From contig NZ_CP058988.1 in assembly GCF_019278565.1 (NCBI RefSeq), positions 1,240,001-1,304,000 on the forward strand: a DNA stretch of 64,000 nucleotides, read 5' to 3'. Below, piece after piece: positions 60,234 through 64,000 of this stretch (position 1 is its first letter; each line of letters opens with the position of its first letter). The position numbers were made by a program, and so were the translations under genes. Under the pieces are notes generated by a model. That model saw only the letters and a program-made list of their open reading frames with translations. It did not search any database and was not told the DNA's origin. This DNA is from Cellulophaga sp. HaHa_2_95. Its GTDB lineage: Bacteria > Bacteroidota > Bacteroidia > Flavobacteriales > Flavobacteriaceae.

Positions 60234-61002
60234 CTTCAGCTTCTTTTACTAATGAATCTATAAGGGCAAGTTTAGCTTTAAAATAGTCTAAATACGCCGC
60301 TCGCATTTGAGTGGGAGTAAGGTCATCACTCTCGCTTTCTAACCATTCTTCAGGGATTAAAGCTATAATCTCTTGCAGCTTTTCATCTGTGAATGCTTTT
60401 GTTATAAGTAGTGCCGCTTCTTTTAATTGCGTAGCACGATCTAGCAGTACGTGGTCTTTTATAAGCGGAAATGTACGCGTAAGATGATTTTTATAGGTAT
60501 TCCAATTATGGTGAAAATAGAAACTAGCCCCATTATCAATAATCCATAATTCATTATTCCAATCTAAAAGATTAGGGTTTTTTGCGGTACGGTCAATATT
60601 ACTCATCAGGCTATCTAGCAATACTACTTTAGAAGCCGTTAACCCATCTACTTTAGAAACCAAAGGATCAAAGGTAATGGCGCTAGATAAAAAATGAAGT
60701 CCTAGATTAAGGCCTACGCTAAATTTTAAGAGGTCTTGAATCTCTTCATCCGGTTCGGTTTTACTAAAGGTATCGTCTAGATGCATGAATACCAATTCGG
60801 GCATTTTTAAGCCTAGGGTACGGGCAAGTTCGCCGCCCATGAGTTCTGCAATTAATGCTTTTTTACCTTGGCCAGCACCTCTAAATTTAAGTACATAGAG
60901 GAAGCCATCGTCTGCTTTTACAATAGCAGGCATAGAGCCGCCCTCGCGTAATGGCTTTATGTACTGCACCACATTTACCGTCCGAATATCAATCTTATTC
61001 AT
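60223..61002 (-). CDS. HipA-like protein kinase
   Basis: A 259-residue, single-domain relative of the HipA kinase (about 440 residues in classic HipA), lacking the N-terminal subdomain. Kinase motifs are complete: the glycine loop EGGSMP (about 20-25), Lys39 (YVLKFRG), Glu53 (IAELMGGE), the catalytic loop LMSNIDRTAKNPNLL with Asp137 and Asn142, and the metal-binding Asp156 (WIIDNGAS). It is therefore likely to be an active kinase. It pairs with DUF3037 rather than with HipB, so it does not look like a classic toxin-antitoxin module. Its substrate is unknown. Confidence 0.87.
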   Translation of the reverse strand: MNKIDIRTVNVVQYIKPLREGGSMPAIVKADDGFLYVLKFRGAGQGKKALIAELMGGELARTLGLKMPELVFMHLDDTFSKTEPDEEIQDLLKFSVGLNLGLHFLSSAITFDPLVSKVDGLTASKVVLLDSLMSNIDRTAKNPNLLDWNNELWIIDNGASFYFHHNWNTYKNHLTRTFPLIKDHVLLDRATQLKEAALLITKAFTDEKLQEIIALIPEEWLESESDDLTPTQMRAAYLDYFKAKLALIDSLVKEAEDAR

Positions 61003-61050
61003 AGGAGCGAAGATAAAAAAAGTTCCTGCAGGTTATAAGGTTGTGTTTAT

Positions 61051-61455
61051 TTATTCTGGCACTATTTCAATAACTCCAGTAATGCTGCACACCTCTTTAA
61101 CCGTATTGTAAATGGTGCCATGCTTTTCAATATTTTTTTTCAACAAGCTAAGATTTAGGTGTTCCTCGTTGCTGTGAATGGTTAACACATATTGAATCTC
61201 ATCCATCCGTGGCGGTTTCTCTAAACGGGTAGCCTCAATAGTTATTGCTGCGCTTGTATAGGTAAACCCCATAAGCAATGAAAAACGTTCTACATTTTTT
61301 AGCATACAAGCCGATAATGATCCTAAAAATAACTCGGCAGGGTTGGGTAAGGTGGTTGCGGTAGCCGCTGTAATCCCAAAAGCTACTGTAGCTTGTTTAA
61401 TTTGTATCGTAGCACCTTGTTTAGCAACAGAAGTGGCTGAAGTAGCATAATTCAT
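61051..61455 (-). CDS. OsmC-family peroxide-reducing protein
   Basis: A 134-residue OsmC/Ohr-family protein that removes organic hydroperoxides. The two active cysteines are visible: SLSACMLKNVERF (about 46-58) and VCSITG near 121-126. LPNPAELFLGSLSAC is the family signature. It is 48 bases upstream of the HipA-like gene on the same strand and could be cotranscribed with it. Confidence 0.9.
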   Translation of the reverse strand: MNYATSATSVAKQGATIQIKQATVAFGITAATATTLPNPAELFLGSLSACMLKNVERFSLLMGFTYTSAAITIEATRLEKPPRMDEIQYVLTIHSNEEHLNLSLLKKNIEKHGTIYNTVKEVCSITGVIEIVPE

Positions 61456-61634
61456 GATTATTTTTTAGTATGAATTTACGCATTTTCAAGAATGAGTATG
61501 GAATAAACTTTAAGTTTAGTCTCGCAATACGGTATATGGGATATATCTCTTCTAATGTCTGCTAGATGAGAAATAATTAATAAAGGCTTCAGGTCCACCT
61601 CCAAAGCCTTTATTGTTCTCAGTTTGATAAATTG

Positions 61635-62996
61635 TTATTCCAAAATAGTTATCCCTTTTTCTATCCCACTATCCAAACCTGAATTAAAATCTTCGGTACT
61701 TAAAAAGGGCACCTTATTCTCTTGAGCAGGACCTATTCCAATTCCTTCAAAAACAGTCCCAAAAGTGTCTGTATATACCTGATTTGATAAATTTATATAC
61801 GTACCGTTTGGTAATCTATGGGTAAGAATGGAAGAAAATATTCCCATAGTATGCTCACCAACAATAGTTACATTAGGCAAATCTTTTAGTGACAAAACAA
61901 AAATTTCTGCAGCGCTAGCCGTAAACGGACTCGTAAGTAAAACTATCTCTCCAGAGAACTGATAGTCTCCTTTAGGGTTTAATGTAATGGCTTGCTCCTC
62001 TGTAAAGCCTGTTCTACTTTTAGATTTTATAGTAAAAATAGGACGTGAATTACTTGTAAATCGTGAGGCTATTTCTAAGGCGATACCATCAAAGCCACCA
62101 CCATTAAATCTTAGATCTATTATGATCTTATCAATGTTAGCTTGCTGAATATCATTCATTACCTGATCCATCACATGGTTTACAGCTGTTATTTCGTCCT
62201 TTATTGGTGCATAGCCACCCATATTTGCGATATTGAAGTATCCTATTTCATCCGTGACAAGTCCCCAAAACATATTGCCATTAGGGTCGCTATTAAAGGT
62301 ATCGTCTAAATATTTTGAATGGATAATTGGCACCCGTGATCTAATCGCAGTGAGTAATTCAGGAAAGGTATTGCTTTGAAGCTCTGCGGTTAAATGTGCA
62401 TTCATATGTTCAAGAATGCGTGCTTCACCAGAAGTAATATTTACTTCTTGATTAAAGATTCCGATATGAAAATCGTTTAAGGGCTGTACCATTTGTTCTA
62501 AGACTGGGTATAAATTTTCGGAAGTTACTGTAGGAAGTAAAGACAAATTAGCTTCCCAGTTTACGTCTCTTAAATCAAAAAAAGCATAATAGTCATTAAA
62601 TAGATTCCAAAAATGCTCGGCATTAATTTTAGGATCTACTGAGAAGTCAATACTGGTACTATCAAATACCGTAGTGGTATCCGTAAGTTTATAAAAATAT
62701 ACTTTATCAATAAATAGATCTGAAGTACCAACGAGCTGATTTCCTTCTTCTGTAAACACCAGATTTGCATAATTTTCCGGCAATACATTAGCGTCTATAA
62801 GAACATTTCCTGCAGCAGAAACACCATATAATTTGTTCGTACCTTCAACAGACTCTAATACATACCCCTTTGAAGGAGCATGCCAGTAAACAGTTTGGTT
62901 TTCGGGTTTTTGTGGTGTATTCTGACTTTTAGAACAACTGGTAAAAACTACCATTAACACTAAAACTTGGAAATAGATTTTTTTGTTTGACATCAC
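61635..62996 (-). CDS. S41-family carboxy-terminal processing protease-like lipoprotein
   Basis: A 453-residue exported protein with lipobox TSCS (Cys21 or 22). It has a C-terminal S41 (tail-specific protease) domain: IIDLRFNGGGFDG (about 297-309), the catalytic Ser in LLTSPFTASAAEIF (about 358-371) and GEHTMGIFS. No PDZ domain is obvious; the N-terminal part is unique. The partner may be a C-terminal peptide or polysaccharide-linked substrate. It is followed by the AraC-type gene on the same strand. Confidence 0.85.
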   Translation of the reverse strand: MMSNKKIYFQVLVLMVVFTSCSKSQNTPQKPENQTVYWHAPSKGYVLESVEGTNKLYGVSAAGNVLIDANVLPENYANLVFTEEGNQLVGTSDLFIDKVYFYKLTDTTTVFDSTSIDFSVDPKINAEHFWNLFNDYYAFFDLRDVNWEANLSLLPTVTSENLYPVLEQMVQPLNDFHIGIFNQEVNITSGEARILEHMNAHLTAELQSNTFPELLTAIRSRVPIIHSKYLDDTFNSDPNGNMFWGLVTDEIGYFNIANMGGYAPIKDEITAVNHVMDQVMNDIQQANIDKIIIDLRFNGGGFDGIALEIASRFTSNSRPIFTIKSKSRTGFTEEQAITLNPKGDYQFSGEIVLLTSPFTASAAEIFVLSLKDLPNVTIVGEHTMGIFSSILTHRLPNGTYINLSNQVYTDTFGTVFEGIGIGPAQENKVPFLSTEDFNSGLDSGIEKGITILE

Positions 62997-63078
62997 TTTA
63001 AATTTTAAGTTCAGGTCAAATAAAAAGGATCCTAGTATACGCTTAGTTTTGATTTGTTAGATTATAATAAATCGGTAC

Positions 63079-64000
63079 TCATCCATATTTCTCCTTATAG
63101 GTTTTAGGGGTCATATTTGTACTATTCTTAAAAGCTTTGTAGAAGGTCGTTTTTGAAGAATATCCAGCTTCAAGCCCAATCGCTTCAATACTATACTTGT
63201 CAAAGGTAGCATCGCACAACATTTTTTTTACCTCCGTAATTCTATAGTGATTTATAATACTTGAAAAGTTATCATCACTGTTGGTAGTAATAACCTGTGA
63301 TAGATACCCTGCGCTAATATCCAATTGTTGTGCAACAGATTCTCTTGTAATGTTTGGGTTTCTATAGATATGTTCTTCTTTAAAAAGTGCCTCAAATTTC
63401 TCAAAAATGGTCTGCGTAGAAACGGAAGGTTCAGTGTTGGCGACACTAGCTTCTTGATTGCGGAGTATCTTATTAATCTCACTGGCTTGGTGCAGCATTT
63501 TATGCTTATATATTATGGTGTAAGAAATCCAAAATAAAGAAAAAGAACCTACAATAAGAAGAACTAAACCATAATACTTGTTAATCTCATGGGGGAATAT
63601 GCCACGTATAAAATCTACCATAATCCAAAATATAATGATCAGACTTAAAACAAGGTGTAAGTTCCGGATGGCTTTATTTGCTTGTTTTGAAGGCGAATTT
63701 TTTAAGATGAAGAATAACCAAAGCATTAAAAAAGCAATGTATATATAAATTAATTTACTTTCAAACATGAATAGATTATGCCTTAACCTTAAGATAGCGG
63801 CACTTTTAAAAGTAAATAATCGAAAATCTCTTTCCAGGCAATCAATGGTATTTAGAAGTAGGGAGAAAATAAATGGAAGGTAGAGCAATTTTAATTCCTT
63901 ATAAGAAGAAAGTTTGTTGTCTATACTTTTTATACTAAATAGGAACAGAAAAACAGGAGCTAATAGAATCCATTCAATATTGCAAATGATATTTAGTTTT
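63079..64000 (-). CDS. AraC-type regulator with membrane-spanning N-terminus (5' end beyond the window)
   Basis: The frame stays open to the right edge, so the true start lies outside. The visible 307-residue part has a string of hydrophobic segments, including IIFWIMVDFIRGIFP and GLVLLIVGSFSLFWISYTII. The DNA-binding domain is at the C-terminus: SVAQQLDISAGYLSQVI and EAIGLEAGYSSKTTFYKAFK followed by TPKTYKEKYG. Such membrane-anchored AraC regulators are common in Flavobacteria. The S41 lipoprotein gene is 82 bases downstream and may be its target or partner. Confidence 0.85.
   Translation of the reverse strand, partial: KLNIICNIEWILLAPVFLFLFSIKSIDNKLSSYKELKLLYLPFIFSLLLNTIDCLERDFRLFTFKSAAILRLRHNLFMFESKLIYIYIAFLMLWLFFILKNSPSKQANKAIRNLHLVLSLIIIFWIMVDFIRGIFPHEINKYYGLVLLIVGSFSLFWISYTIIYKHKMLHQASEINKILRNQEASVANTEPSVSTQTIFEKFEALFKEEHIYRNPNITRESVAQQLDISAGYLSQVITTNSDDNFSSIINHYRITEVKKMLCDATFDKYSIEAIGLEAGYSSKTTFYKAFKNSTNMTPKTYKEKYG

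Noticed and set aside
1..64000. CRISPR arrays, prophage, insertion sequences
   Set aside because: No array of spaced direct repeats, transposase, integrase or phage structural gene was seen in the window.

Overview
The window is a stretch of AT-rich chromosome from a member of the Flavobacteriaceae (Bacteroidota), probably a marine gliding species. The evidence is the gldJ and porV genes of the gliding/type IX secretion machinery, a PorP/SprF-type protein, a SusD-like C-terminus at the left edge, PafA-type phosphatase, promoters of the TTG-N17-19-TAnnTTTG type, and a near absence of Shine-Dalgarno sequences. There are no insertion sequences, phage genes, CRISPR arrays or rRNA. Most of it is core metabolism, with accessory blocks to the right of about 35 kb.

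Layout. 0-2.3 kb: tail of a Sus-like nutrient-uptake locus (SusD end, zinc metallohydrolase lipoprotein, DUF4302-like lipoprotein). 2.4-8.4 kb: glutamate synthase gltD and gltB on the minus strand. 8.7-11.4 kb: acyl-CoA dehydrogenase, then a divergent amino-acid (Glu/Leu-type) dehydrogenase with a structured leader. 11.4-16 kb: nhaD, exbB, exbD, a TonB-like protein and folC. 16.1 kb: tRNA-Val with promoter and terminator. 16.4-21.1 kb: glpD, murF, gldJ. 21.5-26.1 kb: porV, cdd, pdhA, pdhC. 26-35.6 kb: M28 peptidase, SDR, SprT-like, mannose-1-phosphate guanylyltransferase, DUF389, MlaF/MlaE, PafA, glycosyltransferase.

35.8-40.4 kb: a PD40 protein, a PorP/SprF protein with a SPOR domain, an 815-bp gap with strand-specific C-tracts, and a LuxR-type response regulator whose phospho-acceptor Asp is Glu. 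40.5-46.9 kb: GMC oxidoreductase, glyoxalase-like protein with a divergent HxlR regulator, PhzF, SigZ, a small membrane protein, methyltransferase and KAS III. 47-53 kb: gcvP, a degenerate UbiA-like membrane protein, an ECF sigma/anti-sigma pair and a rhodanese lipoprotein. 52.1-55.4 kb: a five-gene minus-strand operon headed by a GbsR/MarR-type regulator. The same palindrome, ACTTTCA-N8-TGAAAGT, lies over the regulator's promoter and twice more inside the operon, which makes this the best-supported regulatory circuit in the window.

55.6-59.7 kb: a six-gene plus-strand operon of unknown function (two zinc-ribbon proteins, an uncharacterised protein, an SPFH/SHOCT membrane-scaffold protein, a secreted helical-repeat protein and a lipoprotein). 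59.7-61.5 kb: a REP-like inverted repeat, a conserved DUF3037 plus HipA-like kinase pair, and an OsmC protein. 61.6-64 kb: an S41 protease lipoprotein and an AraC-type membrane-anchored regulator cut by the window edge. The best candidates for undescribed biology are the SPFH/zinc-ribbon operon, the HipA-like/DUF3037 pair and the palindrome-controlled operon. All functional claims rest on reading the sequence and on family knowledge, without database searches.
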